Below, piece by piece: positions 13,101 through 25,227 of a stretch of DNA of 64,000 nt (position 1 is its first letter; every line of letters starts with the position of its first letter). The notes beneath the pieces are model-generated. The model made no database searches and was not told the origin of the DNA. It saw only the letters and a list, made by a program, of their open reading frames with translations. Position numbers and translations under genes: made by a program. The stretch comes from Cenococcum geophilum 1.58 (lineage: Eukaryota > Ascomycota > Dothideomycetes > Gloniales > Gloniaceae): contig KV748221.1 of NCBI GenBank assembly GCA_001692895.1, forward strand, positions 723,056 through 787,055. The letters run 5' to 3'.

Positions 13101-16100
13101 TCAAGCAGCCAAAAATCCTAAAGAATGCCAGTCAAAAATACGTCCTGACTTAACAGAAGTCACTTACTCTCTTCATCCAGCAATGTCTTCTCATTCCAAC
13201 TCTGATCGACCCAGTCAAACGTCACAATTCGCGGAAGACACGTTCTCCTATCAAATATTAGGGGGGGAATCACAAAAGGTAGTACTGCAATTAACTAACA
13301 TAGAAATCGTTTCTCGAATGCTCTGCAATCTTGAGCGGTCCTTTCCAATAACTACATGAGTGATACTCGTATTATTTAGGTCATCAGTCACCTTTCCACT
13401 ACCAAACCGGATGGTGCTGCTCGCAAAGTCTAGCGCTGGCTCTAGTGAGCACTGTTGCAGCATCTGATCGGATCCATCTAGAGGCGCCTTATCAAGGTAG
13501 ATAGTTAGGCTATGGAACATGAAACCAGGAAGTAAACCAAGGTCAAGTCCGTGATCATCAGCTTGACCGAGGAACCTATCGGGCTCAAAACGGGCCTCGA
13601 ACTTGGCAGGAAGATGTTGAAAAATCTAATAGGATTCGTTAGCAACAACGCTGGTTGAAGGATGGTATAGCCTGACGTGCCTCCTCTAACTCGTCAACAG
13701 AAACATCTCGTGCGTAACTGTCGCCGTACTGATCAACGTTCCCTTCAATTTGAAATTGATCATCTGGCTTCAAGAAAAACATGTGACGGCTATATTAGAG
13801 GTAATCATCAGTTCGCGTTGGTATACAAAGACCTTAGGGAATTCACTTAGGTTCGTAGGGCAAGAGTAAATTGGGTCGACCAACATCGGCTTCTGCTTGT
13901 CTGATGCAGTCGAATAGCCAGATGGGGCGTACGATATTGTGACTGCCATGTTTCTGAAGTGACGTGACCTTGAGCAGTGCTAGGAGAAGTCAGTGGTCGT
14001 CATTATGCGTAAACGCGCTTTATGAGGGGTAGGAATTACGTCGATCAGCGATGATGATGAGATTATCTGCAGTGCTCTCTCTCTGGACAATTTGAGCCCC
14101 ATTGGCCTTCGCCATCTGCTCTAGTTCTGCTTTGGACTTCTTCACTGGCCTCAGCGATTCCGTCAAAATAACTGCGAAGAGATCGTTGTCAGCTGTGGAT
14201 GTTTATGTTAATGGGCGGGGGTCGGTCCACTTACAGAAATTCAATCCTTCGAATATTTTAGTCTCTGGGCCTCCATATGCTGTCTTTAAGACTTCGCTGC
14301 CAGCCACAACCAGAGGCTTCTTCCTGATCCTGGCTTTTTTCCTCCTCGATTCGTCAATTTTGAATTCTGTCTTTTTTTGTTTCTTTTCCAACTCCGCATT
14401 ATTCCTCAGTTCAATAAACTCGCTGATTGATAGAGCTGACTTCCAATCTTTGTCAAGTCGCAACTTCTTAAATCGAGGGAAACGCAAAGTTTCATTCATT
14501 CGAAATTGATCAGAGGAACTAACAGACGCCCCTTTCACAGAGACAACAACAGATTCATCAGCTCGTATCCACATATCGGGACGCTCGTATTGCCTGTTTT
14601 CAGCATGGCCACCGAGCTCGATGAATTCAGTTGGGGGCCTCTTGGGATCCCATTTGTGCCACTTGCCTTCCGTATGATGCCATATTTCTTTATAGTCGCT
14701 TTGGGATAATCCACCACCAACTCTCAAGAAAGAGTAACACTTCGTCGGAAGCGCACCTCTATCAATCTGATTTTGATCGACTCGCAGGCCACACAAAAAG
14801 CTAGACAAGGTGCCACCTCGATGACCAGATCCATAGTAGCCGCCAATGACAATACAGTCGAGCGCTTCGCCATATTCTGTCATGTACTCTGGTTTCACCT
14901 TAATCCAGTCGTCGTTCCTTTCATTCAAGCGGTACATGGAGCGTGGGCTCTTTATCACCAGGCCTTCGGAGGCTTCGGCGACCACTTGCCGGAGAAGTGG
15001 TTCAATTTCAGCCGCAGTATGTGCTTCGGTATAAGTATGAATTTCTAACCTTCGGGGGATAGATATTATACTTCGTTCCAAAGCGTTGTGCCGATCTCGT
15101 AAAGTAAAATCTGTGAGGGGTTGATCATTTAAATAAAGACAGTCGAAAACGCGGTACACCGGGCGCTGCCCAGAGCCGTTAGAGAATAGGTTTTTCTGCT
15201 CAGACAGTGCAGCTGTTTTTAACGTCCCAAACCCAACGATGCGGTCCACATCCATATCCCAAGTGATCATCTCTCCGTCGAGAATAATATTCCGGACTCC
15301 AGGGTCAAAGGCATTTTTGATATGCCTCGTAAGAGCACTTTCTTCGCTCTCAAAAGCGTCACCGTACAGATAAGTGTAATCTTTGGCTTTTCTTGACCAG
15401 AACTTGAAGCGCCTGCCTCCGGGTAAGCTTTTATCCTCGACCATGTGTAATTGCATTCTCTCGCCATCAAGCTTCTCTTCTACCCAAAATACATCATCAT
15501 CCTCAGTGGGTTTCATTCTCGAAACCATTTTCTGAAAGCTATCCATCTGGAAAGCTGCTAATTGGGGTTGGAAGCACTGCATTAATGAAATCCCGGTGTT
15601 TTCGCCGTCCAAACGGGTTCTCGGATCGTATAACTCCCAGCATACTCGACGCAGGTTTGATGAAATATTGAATAACGTCTCGGCGTCCGGATGCCAGATG
15701 TCCAAAAATGTCTTCTCGGTTGCGCCGACTTTCATTTGACGTAGAATAATTCGGATTAACCACGTTATTTCTTCCGCGTTCATGCGTTGGTAAAACTTCC
15801 GAAATATCGTAAGTTGGTCTTCTTCTTTGGACATGAAGGACAGCTTATCGAGCTCTTCATTGACTTCGGCAATGCTCATATTCCCAACAGTGGTGCGCAT
15901 TGGTCGTTTCGAGATGATGTCAAAGCAGCGGCCGGGGAAATCTCCGGCCATGGCAACGGTTGCTTTCTGGCCTGGTAGTTTCCAGTTGAGTAGGTTAAAT
16001 CCATCTTCGGAGTTTTTGTCTATTTTCAAGACACGGACCAGTAATTTGCTGATAGCTTTCTCTTTGAGGCCGTACATTGCTCGGTCGCGATCTTTATCTG

Positions 16101-16500
16101 GGATGATAAGGCGCAATGCAGGGTAGAAATCGTTACCCACTTCTTTTCGCCATCTTGCAATAAATTTTTCAATGATATTGCGGCGTGCTTCATGCGGGGA
16201 GAGGTTTGCTAGCCCATGAGGCCCTTGCTTTCGTCTAGCTATAGCTAGCCCTCCCGGCTTCTTGCGATTCTCATCCAAGGGATTGAAGAGAGTAAGGAAC
16301 AAATCATGAAAGGGGAGTGTTTTGTGAATGTTCTTAGGCCGATTAGGATACCTATGAAGTTAACATATATTAGAAATGACCGGAGGTTATTCAACAACCT
16401 ACTTTGCGTCTAGTTCTTTTTCTGACTCTAGGCCATGGCCATACTGGCGGTGCTGTTCGTCCACGGCGTCGGCATCGGGCATATCACTATCATCTGCCAT
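13101..16500 (-). CDS. LIG4: DNA ligase IV (non-homologous end joining)
   Basis: ATP-dependent ligase that seals double-strand breaks in NHEJ with XRCC4/Lif1. Eight exons: 16500-16403, 16351-14235, 14171-14040, 13979-13847, 13789-13672, 13625-13300, 13247-13168, 13117-13101. They sum to 3021 nt, 1006 residues plus stop, in frame throughout. The catalytic motif I is EEKLDGERMQLH with the adenylated Lys near residue 326; the later motifs LDGEMITWD, SEGLVIKSP and WIKVKPEY are visible. The C-terminus has two BRCT regions, the first around FEGLNF..LTESLRPVKKSK, the second containing IRFGSGKVTDDLNNTSITHVV and PRIVTFDWVDQSWNEKTLLD. The start MADDSDMPDADAVDEQH lies in a small first exon. The intron 13671-13626 appears to use a GC donor (CAG/GCTATA) because the only nearby GT gives the wrong frame. 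Confidence 0.93.
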
Positions 16501-16804
16501 GGCTACAATGCTTGTGTCGAGAAATATCAAAGCATTAATGAGTTTTATTTGCGGGCGGAGGTGATGAGGCAGCAGTAGTACCGTGTTACGGGGAGACGCG
16601 CAGTCAGCTGACCATTTAAGTCGAATGTGGACTAGTAAAGTCGCAGCTAAGGAACAACGGCAGACAACTTCAGCTTTATACTATTCCTTGAGAAGACGCG
16701 GTTTTCTATTTCTTTACTCTCGTTATATCTATAACCCATCCTTCTATCTATCTTCTATCTATCCCCCCACATGCTAGGTCCTGAAAGCTCAAAGCGCTCT
16801 TCCA
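16501..16804. promoter_or_regulatory. Divergent promoter region between LIG4 and the IRS4-like gene
   Basis: About 300 bp separate the two start codons, so both genes must share this upstream region. A pyrimidine-rich tract (TTCTATCTATCTTCTATCTA, about 16742-16761) lies just before the plus-strand gene, as is common near fungal transcription starts. Confidence 0.5.
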
Positions 16805-18868
16805 TTGCATCCGGCTCAGCCCAATGGTTCGATGAACGGAGTAAACAATACTCGGAATCCCTCCCAAACCGGCCAGATACCGGGCGAAACACAGTACAAT
16901 GTTCGAGATGCTGCCCTCAGAGGAGCATCTTCCGCCTTTTCGAAGCCGCCGGTTAAACCGAAGCCACTGGTGAACAACTCTACTGGTGGTAGCAATGGGG
17001 CTTTAGCGGCCGCAACAACAGCGGGCACAGCACATCAACGAGGCCCTAGCCTGTCTAGCCCACAGAACAGTTTGTCTCCGGTACAAAGGCAGTGGACAGG
17101 AGGCAGCTATCGCCCAAGCCCCTCTTCTGTACAGCTATCCACCAAATCAAACAGTTCAAGCACTTTTGACGGATTTTCAACCCGTTCCTCCTCGCCCTCC
17201 AATATAGCCGCAAAATTAGCTGCAGCAAGGCATAGCCCCATCAGACCAAAGCCGAACACACTCTCTTCCCCGTTATCACAACGTAAGGACATGGAAGTTC
17301 GAGAGATTTTACCGCCTGCTGGGAGCGTGGGAAATGCCAAGACGAGGCTCAATCTCTTGGGAGGAAGTTTGGTTGGGTTAAAGAAGAGCCACACGATAGG
17401 GCCGATAGTAATGGACAATAATCGGGAAGCTTCTGGAGATGTTAGGGCTACGGATGACACTCCCATTTTACCTACCAACTCTCTCGTCAAGATCTTCGAA
17501 GAGGTGCGTCCTACCACCCCAGTGAAAGAAGAACCCCAGCAGGTTTTCGTTTCTCGCGGGGATCCAGTCGCAGTGAAATCCCCCAAACCCCAGAGGAAGT
17601 TTCCCTTGCCCCTTCCAGAGGTGTCAGATGCGCCAGTGAGGGATATCAGTCCAGGTGAGAAGTGGGACACCGCGAGAACGAAACCAAAACCAACCGGATT
17701 GACGGCCTTAAAGACAACTGGAGAACCACCGATACCCCCTGTCAAAAGGAGGCCCGGGATAATATCCCAAGACTCGACAGCAATGCATCGCTCTTCCAAG
17801 TCACTCTCCGGATCTCTCGATAGCCTTGATAATGACTCATCTCCCTCGTCTTACAAGTCTGCCCCCGAAACAAAAGCTGAACTTAAAGCAAAACCAGACC
17901 TGCCGCCTCGTCGTCGGTCTGGGAAGAATAGACTTGATAGCGTAATGTCCTCAACCTACATTGAACCACAGTCCAAGCCATTATCCCGAACTACCACTGC
18001 AAAGCCTAACCCTCAAGCTAAGACAGCTCAGCTAGCCCGCTTGACTACGCCACCTGAAACGTTTTCCGCCCCGCGTCCAGCTCCTTCATCGAATTCCTAC
18101 CAACCCACCTCAACGTACCAACGCCAATCCCTCCGCCAGATTACACCTCACATGACTGGCGACTCCCTCGCAAATGCAATGGTCGGTGCCGCGCTCGCCT
18201 CTTCCCGAAACGTATCACCCTCACCAGCCCGTTCGTCAGCCCCTCCTCTTCCAACCCGCCATCAAGCGAAGAAACACCATCACCCCTTCCACTCCCGCTC
18301 CCCATCCCCGACCAAAACCAAGCCAGAACCAGGCAAGCTCCGCACCACAATGCGAAAAGAGCCTTCCTCCTCCGACACCGAAGACGAGAACGAGCGATAT
18401 AAGCGAAAGGGCAAACGAGTTTTGGGCGTAGGCCGCAAACACCCTAACAAACACCGCGAAGGCGCGCGCAAGCGCTGGCGCGACACCATCACCGAGCGGG
18501 AGCGGAAACGCTATGAGGGTGTATGGGCGGCAAATAAAAGTCTCTATATCTCCCCTGGTGCACAAACGAAGCCGAAGGCACACTCGCCGAATCGTATGGA
18601 TGAACCGTCGGAAGCTGCGTGGGATGTGCTGAGTTTGGTGGTTAGGGATATTTGGATGAGGAGTAGGCTGCCAGAACATGTGTTAGAGGAGGTGTGGGCG
18701 CTTGTGGATGGGCGCGAGATTGGCAGGCTGCGACGAGAGGAGTTTGTAGTTGGTATGTGGCTGATTGATCAGAGGTTGAAAGGTCGGAAGTTGCCTGTCA
18801 AAGTAAGCGAGAGCGTATGGGGCAGTGTTAGGGGCGTTGGAGTTAGAGTGAAGGTTGGTAAGGGGTAA
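16805..18868 (+). CDS. IRS4/TAX4-type EH-domain protein
   Basis: Single exon, 687 residues. Residues 1 to about 480 are low-complexity, rich in Ser, Pro and Thr, with KPxP-like and SxP motifs, and a basic stretch follows ([20 protein letters not shown]). The C-terminal about 90 residues form an EH domain: [58 protein letters not shown]. This order and length match fungal IRS4/TAX4 homologues. In yeast these proteins bind the phosphatase Inp51 and tune PI(4,5)P2 at the plasma membrane and the autophagy site; the same role here is inferred. The first Met of the frame is used; it follows a pyrimidine-rich leader. Divergent from LIG4 with no functional link. Confidence 0.85.
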   Translation: MHPAQPNGSMNGVNNTRNPSQTGQIPGETQYNVRDAALRGASSAFSKPPVKPKPLVNNSTGGSNGALAAATTAGTAHQRGPSLSSPQNSLSPVQRQWTGGSYRPSPSSVQLSTKSNSSSTFDGFSTRSSSPSNIAAKLAAARHSPIRPKPNTLSSPLSQRKDMEVREILPPAGSVGNAKTRLNLLGGSLVGLKKSHTIGPIVMDNNREASGDVRATDDTPILPTNSLVKIFEEVRPTTPVKEEPQQVFVSRGDPVAVKSPKPQRKFPLPLPEVSDAPVRDISPGEKWDTARTKPKPTGLTALKTTGEPPIPPVKRRPGIISQDSTAMHRSSKSLSGSLDSLDNDSSPSSYKSAPETKAELKAKPDLPPRRRSGKNRLDSVMSSTYIEPQSKPLSRTTTAKPNPQAKTAQLARLTTPPETFSAPRPAPSSNSYQPTSTYQRQSLRQITPHMTGDSLANAMVGAALASSRNVSPSPARSSAPPLPTRHQAKKHHHPFHSRSPSPTKTKPEPGKLRTTMRKEPSSSDTEDENERYKRKGKRVLGVGRKHPNKHREGARKRWRDTITERERKRYEGVWAANKSLYISPGAQTKPKAHSPNRMDEPSEAAWDVLSLVVRDIWMRSRLPEHVLEEVWALVDGREIGRLRREEFVVGMWLIDQRLKGRKLPVKVSESVWGSVRGVGVRVKVGKG

Positions 18869-19366
18869 CGGAATAGAATGACAATATGACGTAGGACAGA
18901 GCTGGCCCATGTTTGGGAGTTGTAATAAAGAGACAAGGTTGATCGTGTGAAAGAGTAGGAGGCGTTTAGGTGAGCTTACTGCATTGTTATACCCACTTTT
19001 TGCTGTAATGCGCAGTTTGTGGATACTGAGGTAAAAATATGAACTTTAGTCTGAACTCTTTTCTCGTAAAGTCGTGGAGAAGCGTTGCCATCGTTCTCTA
19101 TCTGGTTCCACAACAAAAATTCTGCTTTTCTATTTGCTAATGAAACCATTGTGAATCTCAGATCACAGCGATTGAAAACTTATGAAATAGATATAAAAGT
19201 CCCGAGGGAGTTCACCCTGGATCAAAATGTTCGGTCCTCTATCAAACGCCAAAACTGACCTCCAAACCGTCACCATGCAATCTAGTATCAGCATATTCTT
19301 ATTAATCCTCGATGAAGCTTTTCCGTATGCTGTACGAGTCCATCGCTTATCCGATATCTCTACGAG
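18869..19366. other. Intergenic, 3' of the IRS4-like gene and 3' of the NLR-like pseudogene
   Basis: Two convergent 3' ends meet here. An AATAAAG-type word occurs near 18925. No additional gene is supported. Confidence 0.45.
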
Positions 19367-21059
19367 TTACGGGAGTTTTTCATTGGAATCCCCAGAATTC
19401 CTAGCAGCAGCTTTTTTAAGTGCCTTCGCTATCCATAAATGCTTGTGCCTAGACGCTAAATCTAAAGCAGTCATCCCTTTACTATCTTTAGCAGAAATAT
19501 CTGCTCCGTGGTTGAGTAGCAATCGTGTTATTGCTGTCCTCTCCCCTCGCGTGTGATGCGGAATCGAATGAGTTACATGATGCAGTGCGGTTAGTCCATA
19601 TCGATCCTTGGCCGTGATGTCCGCTTTGTGGTTGAGCAAAACTCGCGTTATGGCCAAGTGTCCTCTTTTGCATGCTTCATGCAGTGCCGTCAATCCATAT
19701 CTATCTTTTGCTGCGATATCCACCTTGTGACTGAGCAAGATGCGCGTTACTGCAAACTGGGCATTTTTGCATGCGCAATGAAGGACGGTTTGCCCAGCCA
19801 TATTTCGCGCGCTAATATCGGCCTCGGAATCGAGAAGCATCTGGACTACCGCCGCATTACGGCTGAAGCACGCAAAGTGCAGTGGGGTGTAGAGATATTT
19901 TTGTACGGCATTTGTATCAGCATCGTGGCAAAGCAGTATCTGCACAAGCGCCTCGTTTCCCTCAGAGCACGCGATATGGAGCGGAGTCACGCCGTCATTT
20001 GCCTTAACATTAACGTTGGCCTTGTGTTTAAGCAGCATCCGTACCGTTGCTTCTTTCCCTGAGGAAACAGCGAAATGAAGGGCGGAATACCCGTAGTCCA
20101 TCTTTGCGTTGACATTAAGCCCCGAATCGATGAGTAACTCCACTACTACTTCCTGCCCACTTGAAGACGCCCAGCGCAGAGCGGTATCGCTGCACGGTCC
20201 CCTCGCACCAACTATAGTCGTTTTTATAACCAAAGCCTTTACAACTTCACTAAATCCGCAGTAGGATGCCAAAAATAGTCGAGCATGGTCGAAGTCAGGC
20301 TCCAGAAAAATGTATCGCCTGATTTTAGTCTTTATCCGAGGCCAGCAGAACAGTTGACTCCAGAACCGAAATGCAGAATCGTCAAGGAAAAGCTTGATAA
20401 GGGATTCCAATTTTCGTTGAAATTGAAATCGCAGCTCTTGAGCGTGGTCTACTAGCCAGGCTCCAATATATCCATGGAGTGGGAATTTTTCCACAAGGGA
20501 CACCTCCTGCTGATGAGCCGCTGCTGCCAGGTATCTTCTAGGGATAGCATGTGACCTAGAAGTGGTTGTCGCTGGCTTAGTCTCACTAACACTAACAATC
20601 TCGTCAATGTCAACAGCGTTGAAGACATAGAGCAAACTACATTCAAGAATGAGTGCATTGCCAATGAGCTCTGTCAAGCTAAATTTTGAGACCCTCTTAC
20701 TGCAGAGGATTCGACCGGAGAGTAGATACTCTTTCACTGAAAAATGGGCAAGCCGTAAATAGCACACTTTTCCGAATTCGGATTCCACAATAGGAGCGGA
20801 TACTAAGCTGCCAAGTATATCCCGTATATCTGTCTCAGGATCACAGAGACGATACTCAGGATGGAATGGTGGGCACAGTTGCGGGTCGATGACAGCAGCC
20901 TCCGCGACCTGTTCAGGAGTTAAAGGTTCCTTTGAAAAACATATCCATGTTAATGCTCGGAACGCAATCTGCTGTAAATCCTCCTCAATATCCTCAAGGA
21001 TACGAGTGTAAGTATCATCAAGTGTTTTTGGAAGGTTCCTTAGAGCTTTGCGTAGAGAT
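19367..21059 (-). pseudogene. NACHT-ankyrin (NLR-like) gene, C-terminal piece with ankyrin repeats
   Basis: Minus strand. Reading from the hAT border, the frame gives RNLPKTLDDTYTRILEDIEE and ALTWICFSKEPLTPEQVAEA, the winged-helix segment that follows NACHT in fungal STAND proteins, then LRLAHFSVKEYLL. About eight ankyrin repeats follow (19,400-20,200), each with the G.TaLH.A...G...vv..LL pattern, e.g. DRYGLTALHEACKRGHLAIT. The stop is at 19,367. This part is largely open, but it is cut from its NACHT domain by the 13.2-kb hAT element at 21,060. It ends with the 8-bp target copy GTAGAGAT. Known family role: intracellular receptor in fungal non-self recognition. Specific ligand unknown. Confidence 0.88.
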
Positions 21060-21124
21060 CAGGGTTGTAAACAATCAGCCACAATCAGCCACAATCGGAT
21101 TATTGTGATTGTGAGATTCTGATT

Positions 21125-22541
21125 TTACCTCAGCGAGCTCAGACGCGATTTTTTTTAGCTAGCATCGGAATAACCTACGCCGTCTTCCGAATTGCAAAAT
21201 CACGTCTGAGAGGGTTTGGCGAGATTTGTTAAAATCCTAAGCAAAATCCGTAAAACGGAGATTGCGGATATCTAATTTATTTATTCACACAACGTGTTAT
21301 TATTACTAAAAGTTTATATATTATTTTTAAGATTTAGGGCTTCTAAATAGTATAAATTTTATAATACGGCTATTGCTTGGTCCTAATATTAATTTCGTTA
21401 AAGTTAAAAAACGCGTTGTTAAAAGCCTAAGCACGTATTATATCTTATTAAATAGTTTACTAATATTAATAAAACTATATAGATATGTAGACATCTACTA
21501 CTTAAAGCTATTGCAACACCTAGTAGGTNCTATAGTTGGGTCCTTNCTTGAAAATATCCTCCCTTGGCCTGGAGTGTCTCTGCTACTACTAGGGGGCAGA
21601 GCCTCGTGCAGAGCCTTAGTAGAACTTCGTGTAGAGCTTAATGCAGAGCTTAATGCAGAGCTTAATGCAGAGCTTCGTGCAGAGCTTCGTGTAGAGCTTC
21701 GTGTAGAACTTTAGCAGAGCTTCGTGCAGAGCTTCGTGCAGAGCTTCGTGCAGAGCTTCGTGCAGAGCTTCGTGCAGAGCCACGTGCAGGCGTACAGACG
21801 TGTAGCTGTGCAGACGTGCAGACGTTCGTACGGGCGATCAAATGCAGAGACGTTTGTAGAAACGATTGTATGGGCAATTAATCGATTGATTGTATGGGCG
21901 TTCGTACGGGCGATTGTAGAACCTTCCCAGTATATTAGCGCTGCGTATTAGTAGAGCTTTGGAGCTCTATATAGGGCTTCGAGCAGAGCCTCGAGCAGAG
22001 CCTCGAGCAGAGCTTCGAGCAGAGCCTCGAACTGAGCTTCGAACTGAGCTTCGAACTGAGCTTCGAGCAGAGCTTCGTGCGGAGCTTCGTGCAGAGCTTT
22101 TGCAGAGCTCCGTGCAGGTCTCGCCCTAAGCTTCGTTCCGCAGAGCTCTCGCAAAGCTCTACGCAGAGGGCTGGCGGCGTGGGCGTAAGCGTTCAGCGTT
22201 GGTGTTTACTGCGCGGCTCGGCGGTAGAATTGGGGCCTCTACGGCGACGAATTTCTCTTAACATCGCGGGCGTATAAGGAGCTAAAGATCTTATAACTTA
22301 TAGAGTAGGCTTTTCTCTATAATTTGGTGTACTTTTTATGTTAATAGGTATTGTGGGAGGGTAGATTAATTTCGTTAAAGTTAATAAGGTCTTCTCATAT
22401 AAACCGTATTTAGGTTTTCTATAAATCTCGCCAAAGTCCCTTAGACCAAGAAAACGATTGCCGTCCTAAATCAGCTTAGCGGACGGTGCGGATATTCCTA
22501 TATCCGCACAATCGTTTTCTTGGTCTGAGCTTCTGAGGTAA
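21125..22541. mobile_element. Mutator-like non-autonomous element, nested in hAT 1
   Basis: Ends are TTACCTCAGCGAGCTCAGAC (21,125-21,144) and the inverted TGAGCTTCTGAGGTAA (22,526-22,541). Flanks are ATTCTGATT (21,116-21,124) and ATTCTAATT (22,542-22,550), a 9-bp duplication differing by one G-to-A change, which fits RIP. Nine-bp duplications are typical of Mutator-like elements. Each end continues into a hairpin: CTCAGACGCGATTTT pairs with AAAATCACGTCTGAG on the left, and AGACCAAGAAAACGATTG pairs with its inverse on the right. The interior has no transposase and is dominated by a 12-bp minisatellite. A related end occurs alone at 58,148-58,247. Confidence 0.8.
21600..22130. repeat. 12-bp minisatellite GCAGAGCTTCGT
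   Basis: Runs of a 12-bp unit with consensus TGCAGAGCTTCG occupy about 21,601-21,785 and 21,975-22,110, with the spacer 21,786-21,970 carrying related GTGCAGACG and CGATTGTA words. Variants differ mainly by C/T and G/A changes. The array makes long open frames on both strands that are not genes. Confidence 0.85.
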
Positions 22542-22639
22542 ATTCTAATTGACGATCACAATCTAATTAATAATCACAGCACGTGATAGCAGATTCCTTG
22601 GCACTCCGTATAATTAATCCTATTAAAGAGATATTTCTA

Positions 22640-23735
22640 CCCCTAGAACCTTTACCGTATAAGGAAATAAAGGTAAACTAGACTCTAAATAACCCCGCTT
22701 AAAATCCTACTTCTATATTAGTTTTTTAAACATTCTGTTCTCTTAAGGCTGTCTATTTCTATCTTTATTCTTTCCTAGCTTATCATATAATAGCCACCTA
22801 AGAAAACTCTCTCTAGATTATCGCTTATAGCTGGAATAGAGAGGATATTTATAGTAAGAATTAAAAGCCTTAGCCATCGTTTTCTTTATAGCTCCTAAGT
22901 CTACCAATAAAGAGCTGGGCCCTATATTTCGTATGGAGCTTTAAAGCAGTAATCCTTATACTTATTAAGGCTTTGCGGTTAAACGATCCTTTCTTTAAGG
23001 TTGTTTGTAATAAGATTAAACTTATCTAGTTTCTTTTCCTTTATTTGGTACTGTAAAGGCCTCTCGTATAATATAGTATAAAGGGGATATAAATCTTGGA
23101 ATTGCTCCTAGAACTGCTTTGACTTTCGAAGCGTAGGTTTCTGCCACTCCTTTTTCTATATCTCTTTAATGTATTTTATATGACGCTAAGGCTAAAGAAT
23201 TAGTGCTATAGCGTAGAAAGGAGAGCTGTCTATTTTAGTATAGTATTTGTTAAACTTTTTCCAAGCTTGTTTAATATAATACTTTAGGTCTTAGTTTAAT
23301 CTAATACCTGCTAATGCCTGTTGTATCTTTATATATTTAATAAGGACGTCTATTATAAAGAGAACTTCGCTAAGGCTTAAGCTGTGCCCTTAAAGTTTTA
23401 TAGTTGCGCTGTGGAAAGGCCTAAGAAAGTTCTTAATTGTATAAAGGAGGGACCAGTTAGCTGGGTTAAGAAAGTCTTTATAAAGTGTATCTATATTAGC
23501 CTTTGTATACTGGTTAACTCTAGACTTGTACTAGATTGCAATCTCCAGCATTTACCACTAGCTATTCTATCTTGTATAATTATTAAGAGGAATCCTTTAT
23601 CTAATAATTAACTTAAACTACTTTATATGATTGCTTAAGGAGCGGGAGTGGATAATAATGTTATATAACCGCCTAAGCGCCCCTATTGCGCGGAATATAT
23701 CCCTTTCATTCTTTTGCGCGGCCTTATTATATATT
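22640..23735 (-). pseudogene. hAT 1 transposase, C-terminal half (degraded)
   Basis: Minus-strand translation, with stops, shows LYNLLQPFHSATIKL, AWKKFNKYYTKIDSSPFYAI (the aWxkl..YY.k.d.sP.Y.aA motif) and LTINILSIPAISDNLERVF, the hAT C-terminal dimerisation signature LDILSIPamSaepERvFS. Many TAG/TAA codons stand where CAG, TGG or CAA are expected, as RIP leaves. The N-terminal part of the frame lies on the far side of the LINE (33,062-34,100). Confidence 0.8.
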
Positions 23736-25000
23736 ATCTCTAGTCTAGTTAACGACGAGCAAGAAGGAAATATACAAGCAGCCACGACCCTAAAGACGAG
23801 AGACGATATAAAGACACAAGAAACCAGCTAAAGAATACCCTAAAAAAAGAAGTAAGGAATAACTGGAGACGGTTTATAAACGAGTATACTTTTAACCCGA
23901 GCCTCCCCTATAATAAGGGCCTTTGGGCTATAGCGAAATAGGTAAAGAAAAAGGCAGGGCGCCTAGTAGAAGACCTACACCTACCACCCCTACAAAGAGC
24001 AGGAGAATTATAGGCTATAAACGATAATAATAAGAAGGCAAAGATCCTTATAGAAAGGTTCTTCCCCTAACCAGCTCTAGCAGACCTTAGTAATATCACA
24101 GGCGAAACACCGGTGACTCGCCTGCGGGTCGACAGCGACATAATAACAGAGGAAATGGCTAGAACTATTAGCCGCCTTTTAAATAATATAGCACTAGGAC
24201 TAGATAGGATTCTAAATAAGGCCCTAAAAACCTATAGGCCACTTATAGTATCTTGGCTTGTAGATGTAGCTAGAGCATACTTTACTATAGGCTATTACCC
24301 ATAACTTAGAAGATCTATAATAACGGTTGTCCTATAAAAAGAAGGTAAAGTAGATTACTTAATTCTAGGAAGCTACCGCCTTATTGCCTTAGAAAACACC
24401 CTTAGTAAGATCTTAGAAAGGGTAATAGCGGAACGCATAGTAGATATAGTAGAGGAATACGCCTTACTACTATAAAGCTAAATAGGGGCAAGAAAGAACC
24501 GCTTAATACTATTAGCACTTACGCTACTCGCTACCACTATTAAATCTGCATAGGTGATGCGAAAGGACTTTATAGTATTAATACTTAGCCTAGATATTAG
24601 TGGTGCCTATAATAATATACCCCATAAGCGTCTCCTATATATCCTTAGGGTAAAAGGCTTTCTAGAATAGATTATATAATTTGTTTAAGGGTTTATAGGC
24701 TAGAAAGAAATATTACTAATCTTTAGCAGATACTAGAGCCCCCCTATTATAGTTGTAATAGGAATACTATAAGGATTACCCCTCTCGCCTATACTCTTTC
24801 TTTTCTTTATAAGCAACCTACTTAACTCCTTTAAGAAAGGGGCAACCTAGGGGATAGGCTTTATTAATAATACAAACCTAATTATATACGGGTTAACAGC
24901 TATAAAGAATTGTAGAACACTAGAGAAAGCCTATAATACTTATATAGAATAGGTAAGATATTATAAAGTCCAATTCTTACCAGAGAAATACTAGCTAATC

Positions 25001-25227
25001 TGTTACGGCACTGGCAGAACTTGGCAGAACTACGCACCGGTAAGTTGCTACAGATTGCCGCATATTGCGGTTATGTGACGCGAAGATCGTATATAGCTTT
25101 AAGCGGCGCTTCCCTTCTTCTTCTTTCCTTTCTTTAGCTTTAGATTCTCGTTTATAGACAATCCAATTATATAGGCTTGCGCGACCATTTTGCCGTACTT
25201 ATATCTTGATTGACTAAGTTGCTAATA
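25001..25227 (+). repeat. Left LTR of the chromovirus
   Basis: Begins TGTTACGGCACTGGCAGAAC and ends GACTAAGTTGCTAATA; same length as the right LTR. It interrupts the LINE reverse transcriptase. Confidence 0.9.

Noticed and set aside
19227-20062. Plus-strand frames opposite the ankyrin repeats
   Set aside because: Antisense shadows of the repeated ankyrin coding sequence.
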